NCBI GenBank assembly: GCA_022316685.1 | Contig: JAKJHU010000335.1 | Span: forward strand, 62,001 to 126,000 | Direction of reading: 5' to 3' | Length of the DNA: 64,000 bases | Source: Progne subis subis | Taxonomy: Eukaryota > Chordata > Aves > Passeriformes > Hirundinidae | In this document: piece after piece, positions 23,041 to 36,559 of the stretch | How the letters are laid out: each line of letters starts with the position of its first letter | Position numbering within the stretch: the first letter of the stretch is position 1 | Notes under the pieces: generated by a model | Database searches by the model: none | The model's input: only the letters and a program-made list of their open reading frames with translations | What the model was told of the DNA's origin: nothing | Program-made: the position numbers and the translations under genes

Positions 23041-23717
23041 AGAAGTGAAAGAATTAATAATACTGGAATAGGATTGATGAAGTGGACATTTTTAACCGGA
23101 CTTCTCTAGGGTAAACCATGGAGAAATGGACTGTTCTTTGCAGCATCTTAGTGATGTTGGGTAGAATGCTATTCTAATCAAAATTGAGGACTGATGTAAT
23201 TGAAATTTATTTGGGAACTTTAAAGCCCCCACTCCTGGGTTAAAAGGAGGTCTCAGCCTTTGAGAAAAAGGTGATTTTAGATTAGAAGTATTATTCGTAA
23301 ATCGTACCCCAGATACACTGAGAGGCCTTGCTGACAGAACATCACAGTCTGTGAAAACTCCAGGGGACAGCAGATGTGTGACATTGGGAGCACTGGACTA
23401 TTTTGTCTTGTGGCAAACATCTTCACAAAAAAATCTTAGAGAGACTCTTCTCCAAAAAGTAATGAGTAATTATGTCTAAATAGTGAAACTGACTGAAAAT
23501 CTCAAGTTGTGTCTGTCTATGTTGTTCAATAAGAAAGTTAATAGTTTTTAAGAGGAGAGAAGTGTGTTTTAAAGTGTCATTCTGTTTGAGATTGTTTTCT
23601 TTTTCTCAACTTTTTTTCATTCTTTTAGTGTGTGTTGCTAAAACTTTTTTTTTGTTCATTTTTTAAGCTTAAGCCTGCTTTGGTTTTTTTTTTTCTTTTT
23701 CTTTTTGTTTTTCCTCC
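23040..23717 (+). mobile_element. Truncated copy of the 9.3-10.9-kb LTR
   Basis: Reverse-complement similarity to about 9470-10160, including the GGTTAAAAGGAGGTCTCAGCC and TTAAGCTTAAGCCTGCTTTG tracts. It stops where the ERV-L provirus begins. Confidence 0.6.
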
Positions 23718-24385
23718 TGTCCTAGGGTAACTTTATGATGCTTGTATCCCCAATCGTCTGTTCTGTTTGAACTCTGTATATTGAGTCCTGTGCCTTTAAG
23801 ACTGGTTCTAAGAGCAAGGAGAAGCACGGAGTTTGTTTTGACAAAACTGCCTGACTCCTCCACATTCTTCTCCGGACGGTGTTCGGCGGAGGCTTGGAGA
23901 GACTGCAGGACAGAGATCTTTTTGCTTTTAGTTAGTTTCAGCTAGCTAGGGCAGAGAAGTTCCCTGGACTGGTTTTTTTTTCTTTCTTTTTTCTTGGAAC
24001 TGTTTAAACCTGCTCTGGACTGAAAACCCAGGGGAGCACTGGGGGCTGCACCTGCGGCCCACCGGGGCCTGGAGCTCGGCATTTTCCAGCAGCGCCGGAG
24101 GGACTGGGACTGATCAGAGACTGAGAGAGAGCCGAGCTCCACCCACGGCAAGGACTTTCTCAATTTGCCATCTCACTTCAGAACGAGAGGTTTTATTGTT
24201 TCATATTATTCATTCTTTATACTTGTATGCACTTTATTTGTTTAGTAAAATAGTTTTTTTCCACTTTTCTCCACAAAGGGTTTTTTTTTTTTTCGGACTG
24301 GTTGGAGGGAGGGGCCACTTGGGTTTGCTTCCCAGAGGGATCCTATACAGGGGTTTTCCCCCAAATTTGTCTCCAAACCAGGACA
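23718..24385 (+). mobile_element. 5' LTR of the ERV-L-like provirus
   Basis: 668 bases, TGTCCTAGG...CAGGACA. It contains pyrimidine tracts at 23970-23995 and 24280-24293. A tRNA-Lys-like primer site follows at about 24396. Confidence 0.9.
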
Positions 24386-24395
24386 TACCCTTAAT

Positions 24396-24413
24396 TGGCG
24401 CCTACTGCGGGGC
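24396..24413 (+). promoter_or_regulatory. Primer-binding site, tRNA-Lys-like
   Basis: TGGCGCCTACTGCGGGGC, 10 bases after the LTR end. It resembles the lysine tRNA complement, with about four mismatches. The primer assignment is tentative. Confidence 0.55.
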
Positions 24414-24706
24414 AAAAGAGAGTGGAAAAAACTTGTATTACTATTAACTGCATTTTTTTGTTGTTGTTGTTGTCCTTTGGGTAGGGATTAAACAGACAGT
24501 GGCCATGCTGCTTCTTGAAGTCCTAACGTCTCTTAGAATAGTCTTTTCTGCATTTCTGTTCCCTAGGCTTTTTTGAGGTCTTAATACCTTTTTGGTCCCT
24601 AGGTTTGTTTTCCTACCCAGAAATAGCTCCAATATTGTCCTTAACATACAGCTTTTACACTAGGGATGCACAAATTAGAATAGTTATTTTGCTGGGTTCG
24701 GTGATT

Positions 24707-25522
24707 ATGGCTTACAAGAAGCTTATAAAGATACTGGAGTTTGTTCTGGGTATGTTCAGTTTATGGTTCTTTCGTCCTACCCTGCGTCCTAGTTCCAGCA
24801 GCATGTTTTGGGGATTTATCAATAACTGCACCCAGTTTGTTAGAGGAGGAGTAGGGGATGAGGCTCTTCAGCCTCTTTTTTCCTTCTTCTCTTTTAAGTC
24901 AGTTACATCACTTTTGGAGAATGTTCAGGGTCTCCTGAATGTTAAAGACCCCACCTCCCTGGTATTTCACCTGGTAACTTTCCTCTATATGGCTTATAGC
25001 CTTTCTAGAATAAGTCACACACTGCTAAACACTGTAGGGCAGCAGATAGAGGCAAGGGAGCAGGGAGATAAATCAGTCACTCAGGCTGCAGCCAACCCCA
25101 CAGCTATTCAGGCTGCAGCTAAACCAGACAGTGAGGCTAAGACACCGGCAGTTGCTGCAGTAAAGAAGGGAAAGAAGCACACGGAAAAAAACGATCGACC
25201 AGTAGATGATGATTCAGGTGAAGGATCCTCAGTGCCTCCTGACACCCAGTCGGAAGTCAAACCACCTGACACACAATCAGAAGCTGAAGCAACTGATGAT
25301 ACACAGTCAGAAGCTGAACCAACTGATACAAAATCGGAAGCCCAACCAACTGGTACAAGATCGGGAGTCCAACCAACTAGCACACGATCAGAAGCCCAAC
25401 CAGCTGCTACAAGATCAGGAGCCCAACCAACTGCTACAACAAGAGCCCAACCAACTGCTACAAGATCAGGAGCCCGACCAACTGCTACAAGATCAGGAGA
25501 TACTATTGAGTCCTTTCCCTGA
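24707..25522 (+). pseudogene. ERV-L gag, N-terminal half with peptide repeats
   Basis: An open frame of 271 codons from the first ATG (24707). The first ~120 residues are hydrophobic/aromatic with possible membrane-associated segments. The last ~100 residues are about ten tandem copies of a 9-10-residue unit drifting from PPDTQSEVK through TDTKSEAQP to TATRSGARP. It ends in TGA at 25520-25522, where similarity shifts to another frame at 25519. This is probably the matrix-side part of Gag, inferred from position; no named domain is recognised in the first half. Confidence 0.65.
25230..25503 (+). repeat. In-frame tandem repeat in gag (27-30-bp unit)
   Basis: About ten units of the CAACTGCTACAAGATCAGGA type. 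They vary gradually from 5' to 3', and the last units are nearly identical, as expected from recent slippage expansion. Confidence 0.85.
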
Positions 25523-26394
25523 AGGACCTTCGTGGCCTAAGAAAGGATTATACTCGACGACATGATGAATCTATAATTAGTTGGTTAGTCCGTCTTTGGG
25601 ATGCTGCAGGCGAGGCTACAATACTGGATGGCACTGAAGCGAGACATCTTGGATCCCTATCACATGATCCAGTTATTGACCAAGAAATGATGAGGGAGGC
25701 TAGTCCTTGCAGTCTCTGGGAACGGGTCTTGAGAAGCGTGGCACAAAGATATCTGTGTGCCGATGATCTCTATCTGCAGCAAACTCAGTGGAAAACCATT
25801 GAACAAGGGATTCAGCGCTTGAGAGAAATGGCAGTGGCGGAGATTGTCTTCTCAGATGACCTAAACACTAGGAACCCCGACTTGGTACCATGCACACCTG
25901 TAATGTGGCGAAAACTTGTACGACTTGGGCCACAAGAATACTCCTCTGCTTTAGCAATAATGAAGCGGGATGAGACAGAGGAGACTGTGCTGGATATGGC
26001 GAAGAAGCTCCGAACATATGCAGATGCCGTGCATGGTCCAACACATGCAAGAATCGCAGCTTTGGAAACGCAGATGCGGGGATTAGCAGACAAGATAAAG
26101 GAGGATCTCAAAGAACTTAAGGAGAACATTCTCCAGATCTCTGCAGTACAAGTTAGGGGCTCTGGCACCACACGCAAACGTTCCCTAGATAGAGAGGGAA
26201 AAGGCATTCCACGAGCTAAGCTGTGGTCCTCCCTGCGTGATTGTGGAGAAAACATGAAAAGATGGGATGGAGAATCTACTGATGCTATGACACAACGGCT
26301 GCATGAATTGTTGGATGGCAAGACTGTGAGAGGAAGTTCTAGCAAGAAGGAAGCAGCTCCGGTTACCCAGGGAAATAGGGATAATCAGGCTTAG
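25519..26394 (+). pseudogene. ERV-L gag, C-terminal (capsid-like) part
   Basis: The open frame is shifted -1 relative to the preceding ORF. It reads through KDLRGLRKDYTRR, a helical middle with many charged residues, and a coiled-coil-like section near 26040-26140 (ALETQMRGLADKIKEDLKEL). It ends at TAG 26392-26394. No CCHC zinc knuckle is seen, in keeping with ERV-L-type Gag. Capsid assignment rests on position and overall resemblance. Confidence 0.7.
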
Positions 26395-26934
26395 AGGGGC
26401 CCTGCCTCTAGCCAGGTAGAGGCTAGGGAAAACCGTGTTTTTTGGACTGTGTGGATTCGTTGGCCTGGCACATCAGAACCACAAAAATATGAGGCCTTAG
26501 TTGACACTGGTGCACAATGCACATTACTCCCATCAAGACATGTGGGAGAAGAATCTGTTTCCATTGCTGGGGTGACAGGGGGTTCACAAGATTTTACTTT
26601 GGTGGAAGCTGATGTGAGCCTGACTGGAAATGAGTGGAAGAGACACCCTATTGTGACTGGCCCAGAAGCTCCGTGCATTTTGGGCATAGACTTCCTCCGG
26701 AATGGCTATTACAAAGACCCGAAGGGATTTAGGTGGGCATTCGGGATAGCAGCTGTAGAGACAGGAGATGTTAAGCAGTTGAATACCTTGCCTGGACTAT
26801 CAGAGAACCCATCTGCTTGTAGGTCTTCTGAAGGTGGAAGAGCAACAAGTGCCAATTGCCACTTCAACAGTGCATCGCCGACAGTACAGAACAACTCGAG
26901 ATGCTGTGATCCCCATCCACAAGATGATCCGTGA
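26395..26934 (+). pseudogene. ERV-L protease region
   Basis: Same frame as the gag part above, directly after its TAG. Retroviral aspartic protease motif LVDTGAQCTLLPS at ~26497-26535 and a second hallmark, ILGIDFLR, at ~26680-26703. The frame is lost near 26820, where similarity to reverse transcriptase begins in another frame. Confidence 0.8.
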
Positions 26935-27735
26935 TCTGGAGACCCAAGGGGTGGTCAGCAAAACCCACTCACCCTTCAACAGCCCCATCTGGCCTGTGCG
27001 CAAGTCTGACGGAGAATGGAGATTGACCGTGGACTACCGTGCCTTGAACGAAGTGACTCCACCATTGAGCGCTGCTGTGCCGGACATGCTGGAACTCCAG
27101 TATGAGCTGGAGTCCAAGGCAGCAAAATGGTACGCCACCATTGACATTGCTAACGCATTTTTCTCCATTCCTCTGGCTGCAGAATGCAGGCCTCAGTTTG
27201 CTTTCACCTGGAGGGGCGTGCAGTACACCTGGAACCGACTGCCCCAGGGGTGGAAACACAGCCCCACCATCTGCCATGGACTGATCCAAGCTGCACTGGA
27301 AAAGGGTGAGGCTCCGGAACATCTACAGTATATTGATGACATCATTGTGTGGGGGAACACAGGCAATGGAAGTGTTTGAGAAAGGAGAGAAGGATCATCC
27401 AAATTCTCCTGAAAGCTGGCTTTGCTATCAAGAAGAGCAAAGTTAAGGGACCTGCTCGAGAGATCCAGTTTCTAGGAATAAAGTGGCAAGATGGAAGGGC
27501 GTCAGATTCCCACTGAAGTCATCAACAAAATCACAGCAATGTGTCCACCAACCAACAAAAGGAAACACAAGCTTTCCTAGGCGCCATAGGTTTCTGGAGG
27601 ATGCACATTCCTGAGTACAGCCAGATTGTGAGCCCTCTCTACCTGGTCACCCGCAAGAAGAATGATTTCCACTGGGGCCCTGAACAGCAACAAGCCTTTG
27701 CCCAGATCAAAGCAGGGAGATCGCTCATGCGGTAG
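26834..27735 (+). pseudogene. ERV-L reverse transcriptase
   Basis: RT palm and fingers are recognisable: SPIWPVRKSDGEWRLTVDYR, LPQGWKHSPTICH, and the catalytic YIDD at 27329-27340. The frame is open to a stop at 27377, then continues in other frames (about 27400-27500 and 27541-27735, with KETQAFLGAIGFWRMHIP of the thumb/connection). It is not translatable as one protein. Confidence 0.9.
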
Positions 27736-29650
27736 CCCTTGGCCCAGTCAGGACAGGACCAGATGTGAAGAACGTGCTCTACTCAGCAGCCGGGAACAAT
27801 GGCCTGTCCTGGAGCCTTTGGCAGAAGGTGCCTGGGGAGACTCGGGGCCGACCACTGGGATTCTGAGCCGAAGCTACAGAGGGTCCGAAGCCAACTACAC
27901 TCCAACAGAGAAGGAAATCTTGGCCAGCCTATGAAGGAATTCAAGCTGCCTCAGAAGTAGTAGGCACTGAAAGCACAACTCCTGCTGGCACCCTCGACTA
28001 CCAGGTGCTGGGATGGATGTTTAAAGCGAAGGTTACCCTCCACTCATCACATGCCACCAACTGCCACAGTGGGAGCAAATGGATTGCCCTCATCACTCAG
28101 CGCGCCCGCATTGGAAAACCCCAAATCGCCCTGGGATTCTGGAGATAATTACAAACTGGCCGGAAGGTGAGAAACTTTAGGTCTTCACATGGATGAAGAG
28201 GAGCAGGAACAAGTGACACGTGCATGAAGAGGCTCCACCATACAACCAACTGCCAGCAGAAGAACACTTGCTACTGCTCTTTTCACTGACGGTTCCTGCC
28301 GCATCGTAGGGAATGAAACCGAGAAGTAGAAAGCAAGCCGTATGGAGCCCCACACTGACAGGTTTGCACAAGCCCTGAAGGAGAAGGTGGGTCAAGCCAG
28401 CTTGCTGAACTCAAAGCTGTTCAACTAGGCCCTGGACATTGCTGAAAGAGAGAAGTGGCCAAAGCTCTACCTCTACACTGATTCGTAGGATAGGTAGCTA
28501 ATGCTCTGTGGGGATAGCTGGAGAAGTGGAAAAAGCCAATTGGCAGCGTAGAGGAAAGCCCATCTGGGCTGCAGATGAGTGGAAGGACATTGCCACTCGG
28601 GTAGAGAAGCTACCTGTCAAAGTCCGTCATGTAGATGCCCATGTCCCCAAGAGTCGAGGCTAATGAAGGAGCACCGAAACAACTGAGCAGGTAGATCAAG
28701 CTGCAAAGATAGAGGTGTCAAAAGATAGACTTAGATTGGCAACACAAGGGAGAGATTGTTCCTAGCTCGATAGCCCATGATGCCTCAGGCCATCAGGGTA
28801 GAGATGCCACCTATAAGTGGGCACGAGACCGAGGGGTGGATCTAACCATCGGACAGTATTTCTCAGGTTATCCATGACTGTGAGACGTGTGCTACCATCA
28901 AACAGGCCAAGCAAGTGAATGCCCCTATGGTATGGCGGGCAATGGTCCAAGTATAAGTACGGGGAAGCCTGGCAGATTGACTACATCACCCTTCCCAAAC
29001 CCGCCAAGGCAAGCGCTATGTGCTGACCATGGTGGAAGCCACCACTGGATGGCTGGAGACCTACCCTGTGCCTCAGCTACTGCCTGGAACACCATCCTGG
29101 GCCTTGAAAAGCAAGTTCTGTAGGAGGCATAGGTACCCCTGAGAGATTGAGTCAGACAATAGAACTCATTTCAAGAACAGCCTCATCAACAACTGGGCTA
29201 GGGAACATGGCATTGAGTGGGTGTACCATATCCCCTATCATGCACAGCTTCAAGGGAAGGTAGAAAAATACAATGGACTGCTAAAAACCACCCTGAAAGC
29301 ACTGGGTGGGGGATCATTCAAAAATTGGGAGCAGCATCTAGCAAAGGCCACCTGGTTAGTTAACACCCGAGGTTCCACCAACCGAGCAGGGCCCTGCCCA
29401 ATCTGAGCCCCTACATACAGTAGATGGAGAGAAAGTCCATGTAGTACATGTAAGAGGTTTGTTAGGGAAGACAGTTTGGATCAATCCTGCTTCAAGTACA
29501 GAGGATCCCATCCGTGGATTGTCTTTGCTCAGGGGCCAGGCTGCACATGGTGGGTAATGCAGAAAGATGGAACAACACAGATGTGTACCTCAGGGAGATC
29601 TGATTGTTGGGTGAGAACCGTGTGTAATTATCAGTTGTGTGCTGAATGGT
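27736..29650 (+). pseudogene. ERV-L RNase H and integrase remnants
   Basis: RNase H traces with scattered stops lie at about 28280-28680 (LFTDGSCRIVG near 28276, YLYTDS near 28470). Integrase: a zinc-binding HHCC region from ~28775 (His pair) to ~28890 (CETCATIK), core aspartates near 28979 and 29155, and a core glutamate near 29263 in QGKVEKYNGLLK. At least eight breaks are visible between 27736 and 29400. Confidence 0.8.
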
Positions 29651-29766
29651 ACTGCCACTGTATGTAGCTGTATATTGCATATTGTTTTTATATAGATGTA
29701 TGTGTGTGTAGAGCTAGAGTATATATTAGTTTTAGTAAATTGACAATATGGGGATAAGGGGTGGAA

Positions 29767-30444
29767 TGTCCCTAGGGTAACTTTATGATGCTTGTATCCC
29801 CAATCGTCTGTTTCTGTTTGGACTCTGTATATTGAGTCCTGTGCCTTTAAGACTGGTTCTAAGAGCAAGGAGAAGCGCGGAGTTTGTTTTGAGAAAACTG
29901 CCTGAACTCCTCCAGCATTCTTCTGCCGGACAGTGTTCGGCGGAGGCTCGGAGAGACTGCAGGACAGAGATCTTTTTGCTTTTAGTTAGTTCAGCTAGCT
30001 AGGGCAGAGAAGTTCCCTGGACCTGTTTTTTTTTCTTCTTTCTTTTTTTCTTGGAACTGTTTAAACCTGCTCTGGACTGAAAACCCAGGGGAGCACTGGG
30101 GGCTGCACCTGCGGCCCACCGGGGCTGGAGCTCGGCATTTTCCAGCAGCGCCGGAGGGACTGGGACTGAGGAGAGACTGAGAGAGAGCCGAGCTCCACCC
30201 ACGGCAAGGACTTTCTCAATTTGCCATCTCACTCCAGAATGAGAGGTTTTATTGTTTCATATTATTCATTCTTTATACTTGTATGCACTTTGTTTGTTTA
30301 GTAAAATAGTTTTTTCCACTTTTCTCCACAAAGGTTTTTTTTTTTTTTTTTTCAGACTGGTTGGAGGGAGGGGCCACTTGGGTTTGCTTCCCAGAGGGAT
30401 CCTATACAGGGGTTTTCCCCCAAATTTGTCTCCAAACCAGGACA
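29767..30444 (+). mobile_element. 3' LTR of the ERV-L-like provirus
   Basis: 678 bases, preceded by a purine tract (GGGGATAAGGGGTGGAA, 29750-29766) that fits a polypurine tract. It differs from the 5' LTR by small indels and substitutions only. Confidence 0.9.
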
Positions 30445-32310
30445 CTCCTCCATCCCAAAGTTCAACACCCTGAGAGGGAACTGAAGCTGTGGCAGAGCTG
30501 GTAAAATCCCCAGAGAAAAGAACAACCAAGTGACACCACTGAGAGCTTCTGCAGAGCTGCTGATCAGGCACAGCCTGGGCACATCTGACTGACAGGGCAG
30601 CACTTCAGACTAGAAAAGTCCTGTCCCAAATTTTTATGGCAGTGTCTCCTGACATTTCCCTTCTTGGGAGAGTGTGGAGATTTCTCCCTGCAGTGGGGAC
30701 ACCCCTCAAGGTCACTGCTCCAGGATGAGCCAAAGGGATTTACCCATGGTCATTGGTCTTGGGAGAGTGATATCAATCTCTACTTAATTACTGGTTTTGC
30801 TTTAAAACTTCTTTAATGCTTCTAAATTGCTTCCTTTTTCAGCCTGAGTGTCCCTGTAGAGGAACAGGGTATCTTTCATGCAGTTCCACAAGCTCAGGCT
30901 TCTCATTTCATGAGGTATCTGGAAAGAAAATGTTCTTTTTCAGAAAGACAAAAGCAGAGGGAATTGAATAGAAATTATTAGAAGAAATTACCTTCCTCAT
31001 AGACAAAGTTCACCAAGTCACTCCCTGCATTTCTCTGTTTCAGATTCTTTCTTGCATCTACTCTGGGAGGTTCAGCTTGTTCTGGTGCTTATCATGAGCT
31101 GGTGCTTATCAGAAGCTCGACCTCATTCTCCAGGAAAGGTTCTTGAAAAGAGTAGGTATGACTGTGGAGAAGATTCCTGGAAAACTGAAACAGCTTTCCA
31201 GAAGTGAAATGAAAATGAAAAGAAAGAAGCCAAGATGTTTTCTTCCATTTATTTCTACCATCCCCTTTTCCATGTTGCACTACTTCTCCATCCCATTAAT
31301 TCCAAATGGATCTCACCTCTAAGACCGATGACATAGTGAATTTTAGACACTCTGAAATACCATGAGCTACGCACAGTTTGCCTTCCCATTTTTGTTGGAA
31401 AGCAATGCTGGAGACACAAGTGCAGTTCTTGGGTCGGGCACGAATCCTAGAGGCAGGGAATGTGCCCTGGCAGTGTCTGAGCCTCAGCAGGGACAATGCA
31501 CAGCAGCGTTGCTGTGCTGGGTTCCCATGGAACCACGCCAGGAGCAGCTGCTGAGGTCAGAAGCCATGGCAGCCACCACCCTGCTGCAAAGGCCCTTGGC
31601 AGGGTGGGCTCCTGCCCTGGCTCTGTGTGCCAGGAGCCGGCAGCGCTGGGTGCAGGGAGCCCAGGGAGGGCACAGAAATGCTGGGCTGAGAAATGCTGGG
31701 GGGGACAGCGAGAGGGGCGTGTGCAGCCGGCCAGGGCACAGGAGCAGCACGCACAGGGGCACAGCCTGCAGGACAGATGGCCAAGGGCTGGGCAGGGCTG
31801 GCAGGGCCACAGGCACCCAGGCCTTTGTCCCCTGGGCTCTGGCAGCACCTCTGGAGGCCCCACAGAAGGAACTCTCCTTTCAGGGGCTGCACTTTGGTCC
31901 TCCCTGGCCCCTCCCTGAGCAGGCTGGCAGGGGTTGCAGTTTGATGACATTTGTCCTTGCTGCCCCTCCCATCCCACTGCCCCACAAACAGCCCCGAGGC
32001 ACCCGTGAGGGACAGGCCCTGCTGTGCCAGGCCTGGGCTCAGGGCTTGGCCTTTCTGCTTCCTCCAGCCAAGCCAGGCCTTGCTCAGCCCTGCAGTTCCT
32101 GCTGCTGTGCCCCAAGCTCCCTTGGCTGGTGCTGGAAAGGGACTTGAGGTACCTCGATCCCCTCGGGTGGTGCATGGGAGAAAACAACAAACTTGTCAGG
32201 AGGGTGGAGAACAAGCTTTTAGTTGCAAACTTGGGAAATCTAGAGCAACATGAAGTTACAGTAAATCACTTCAGAACGCACTGACTGAGCAAACTCTAAG
32301 TAGTCCAACT
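30445..32310. other. No supported gene
   Basis: 30445-31430 is unremarkable. 31440-32150 is GC-rich with overlapping frames on both strands and no recognisable domain. Confidence 0.45.
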
Positions 32311-33430
32311 TCCAGATCTCCAGATTTTGAGAAGAGGAAGTCAGGAGGAGAGAGAGGGAGAGAGAGATCCACAGTCGCCCTTGGATCCAGCCCCATCTCA
32401 GCTGCTGTGAGCTCTGGGGCTGTGGGACGTGTCAGTGTCACAGCCGTGTCACAACCTCACCTGCTCTGGTCCCTCTCACAGGTGGGGTTTTTTGGGGTGC
32501 CAGGGGCTTGGCAGCCACTTTGGGGCTGGACCAGAGGCTGCAGTGACTGGGGCTGGGGCAGTGACCGCCCCACCTACGCAGAACTTGTCCTGGCCCCCAA
32601 ACACACACTGGAGATGTCTGGGGCCATTCATAATTTCTCTGCTCTCCAGCACCAAGGCAATGGACTCTGGCTCCAGCTCTGAGCTCATGCCCAAGCCACC
32701 CCTGGCAATGGGGCTCCATGAAGCTGCTCTCAGGAAATCACCCAAGATTTGGGGAGCACCCCAAAACTGCCTCAGAAACGTGGGAAACCCCAACATCTCT
32801 TCAGCAATGTGGAATATCCAAAAACTCCCTTAAGAACCGGCACCCCTTCCCATCATCATCATCCCCAGACTTTGGATGTCTTATTCCAGACCCCACCCCA
32901 TGACCCCAATCCCAACCTAAATCCATCCCACCCCTGCCATCCCAAGCCCTATTTCCCCAATTTCACACCTCCCAAACCACATTCCACCCATCCTGTCCCA
33001 CCCATTGCCCACTTCACTCCTCCTGGTTTTCACTCTACTTCACCCATTCCCCTTCCAACCCCATCCCTCCCTGAGGGGCTGTGCAATCAAGATTTTTTTT
33101 TTTTTTTTTTGTGAGATTGTGTAGTTTAGCATTGAGAGGTTTTGAGGTGACAGATCAAACCCTCTCATCTCTTTGAGAGCCCAGAAATTGGAAACCACCA
33201 CACCAAAATACTCCACAAACCCCCAAATCCTCCCCAGTATATCCCTGAGTCCCAGATTGCCCTGAAACACTAGTAAAACATGAGGCTTTAGATGCCTTTG
33301 ATGAATTTGTTGATTTTTATCTTTGGTTTTGTCTGGTTTAAAGGGATGAACATTAATCAAAATAATATAAGGGATCACCAAAGAAAAGGACCACCAGCCC
33401 AGTGTCTTTCCAGGGCGAATCGCTGGGAAT
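32310..33430 (-). repeat. 3' flank of zinc-finger gene 2 (palindrome block 3, right)
   Basis: Reverse-complement counterpart of 16046-17035. It contains the complementary CCCATCCC-rich section at 32880-33070 and a T homopolymer at 33090-33110 that is absent from the left copy. Confidence 0.75.
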
Positions 33431-33533
33431 GTAGGTCACCAATTCTCTGGCCTATGTGGGTCCTCTGAAGCAGGAGTAAGTTGGAGCAGTGCACAAAGCT
33501 CTTCCCGCACCTGAGGCACTCTTCGGTCTTCCC

Positions 33534-34900
<1,367 letters not shown>

Positions 34901-34914
34901 CTAACATAAAAATT

Positions 34915-35420
34915 AAAACTTAAACTAAAAATACAGTAGTAAAATAAAAAAAAATGCTGACAGAGTCAGAATACAACCTGACACCCTGTTATTCAGGGTG
35001 TTGCTTGCAGTGCAATCAAATCGTGGCTGCAGTCCTCCTGGAGTGACAGGTGTGGTTTTGTTGAAGCAGTGCTCCTGTAGAAGGGTGTAGTTTTCCTCTG
35101 AAGGTCCAGTGGCGGTGTGAGTGGGTCTGGTCTTCCTCTGGGAATCCAGTGGAAACTGGCTGGTCCTGGTGCTTTAAATCTCAGCTTATATCCAGGTGGG
35201 AATGCTTGGCTCCTCCCTCTGGGTGGAGCATCTCACAATGGGATGATGTAATTTTATCAGTCATGCAGTGAGAGGCAATGGCCCATTACCAGAAGATATC
35301 TCCCTGGAGGGAGGATGGGTCATGGAAGAGATAAAGAACACTGCCTCATTTGGTTTTAACAGCTGGGCCATTAACAAAAGATATTGCCCTGGAGTTATGA
35401 GAAATGGGTCTTGGAACAGT
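34915..35420 (-). mobile_element. LTR abutting zinc-finger gene 2
   Basis: Same family and same relative orientation as 13625-14250. It holds U3 tandem units at 35275-35410 and a TATA-like box near 35186. Its R/U5 end runs into exon 1 of zinc-finger gene 2 with only a few bases between. Confidence 0.7.
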
Positions 35421-35464
35421 TTTTACTTGGATCTCCAGCTGGTTTGTTTTCAAACTAGCACACT

Positions 35465-35745
35465 GGGAGAAGTGGGACCACGCTGGGAAACTACTGTGAG
35501 AAGGTTGGAGTGACTGGTCTACATTGTGGGCGACTGGGCAGGACTGGAGCATGCAGGGAGGGACTGGCATCATCTGTGGAGTGACTGGGACTATACTAGG
35601 GGCAACTGGGAGAACCGGGAACACACGGGAGGAAACTGGGAGCAACTGAGAGCAACTGGGACCATGCTGGGGCAAACTGCATCATAAATGGGTCATGACT
35701 GGCTGTGACTGGGCTCCTACTGGGAGTGCTGACAAAACTGAAAGC
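35465..35745. repeat. Minisatellite built on ACTGGGA
   Basis: Degenerate units such as GGGAGCAACTGAGAGCAACT and GACTGGGACTATACTAGGG, 10-25 bases long. Confidence 0.8.
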
Positions 35746-35820
35746 ACACAGGGTGGGGGCAACTATGCTGATACTAGAAGCAGCCTCTTCTGGCACCAGG
35801 ACCACTGAACCCCTTTCCAG

Positions 35821-36556
35821 TGAGATATGAACTTCAAAGGAATTCAGGGTTTAGAAAAGTTAAGGTTTTAGCTACAGATAAGCTTTGCCTGAATTAGTTA
35901 AAGTAGATAGATAGATAGGCTGTGCAGGTAATAATTAGGAGTCAATGGTTAGTTGAAAGGAAATCAATCTAAAATAGCTATCCCAGATCTAAATAACTAA
36001 TTGTTTGTCACTTTTGTATTTGTTTAGCTGTGTTTATAATGAGAAACAGAAGAAACTGGTAAATAGATCTAAGAACACAGACAACTGTAAATCTTCTAAC
36101 ATCCCATTGAAACAGTCACGGAACAGGAAACTGGAGTTCTACCAGGTTCCAATTGGTCTTGTTATCCATTGAAAAGGTTGAAAATTTAGAATGAGGAAGA
36201 CTCTCCTTTCTTCCTCTTTTTATGACTCCTCCCCATAAAAGAGACCACTGACCTAATTCAAAGAACAAACTATACATGCTTAATGGTCTTTTGTCTAATT
36301 ATAATAAGAAGTGGAGGATGCCAGGCATTAGTGTTATGAATATATATTAGCATTTTGGGTATTCAACACTTACGTAAATAAATAGAGTCTGTAATCACTT
36401 GTAACTTGTTAGTGCATATTAGGGAGAGATCCCACGCAGCTGCCCGGCATTGCATTAAACCTACACTTTCTAACTCTAACCTGTTAGAGAGTCTTTTGTC
36501 CCTCACAGTTGGATATTGACATTACATCAATATCCATATTTTAATAAATCACCCAT
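35821..36556 (+). mobile_element. Solo LTR, family shared with 40848-41512
   Basis: Starts TGAGATATGAAC, with AATAAATAGAG near 36377 as the polyadenylation signal. It shares TATTTTGGGTATTCAACACTT and GTTAGAGAGT tracts with the second copy. A perfect 10-bp inverted repeat lies at 36510-36519 and 36527-36536. Copies are well diverged. No target duplication is certain, so the ends are approximate. Confidence 0.7.
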
Positions 36557-36559
36557 CAT

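Larger units (their letters stand above)
23718..30444 (+). mobile_element. ERV-L-like endogenous provirus, both LTRs, defective
   Basis: Paired LTRs bound a 5.4-kb internal region with gag, protease, reverse transcriptase, RNase H and integrase remnants in order and no env. CTCC flanks the element on both sides (before 23718 and after 30444), giving a 4-bp target duplication. The two LTRs are very similar, implying moderate age, yet pol carries many stops and frameshifts, most from 27380 to 29400. The insertion landed in an older LTR (23040-23717). Confidence 0.9.

Noticed and set aside
24196..24447. Short frame inside the ERV-L 5' LTR (and its 3' LTR counterpart)
   Set aside because: LTR noncoding sequence; the frame differs between the two LTRs.
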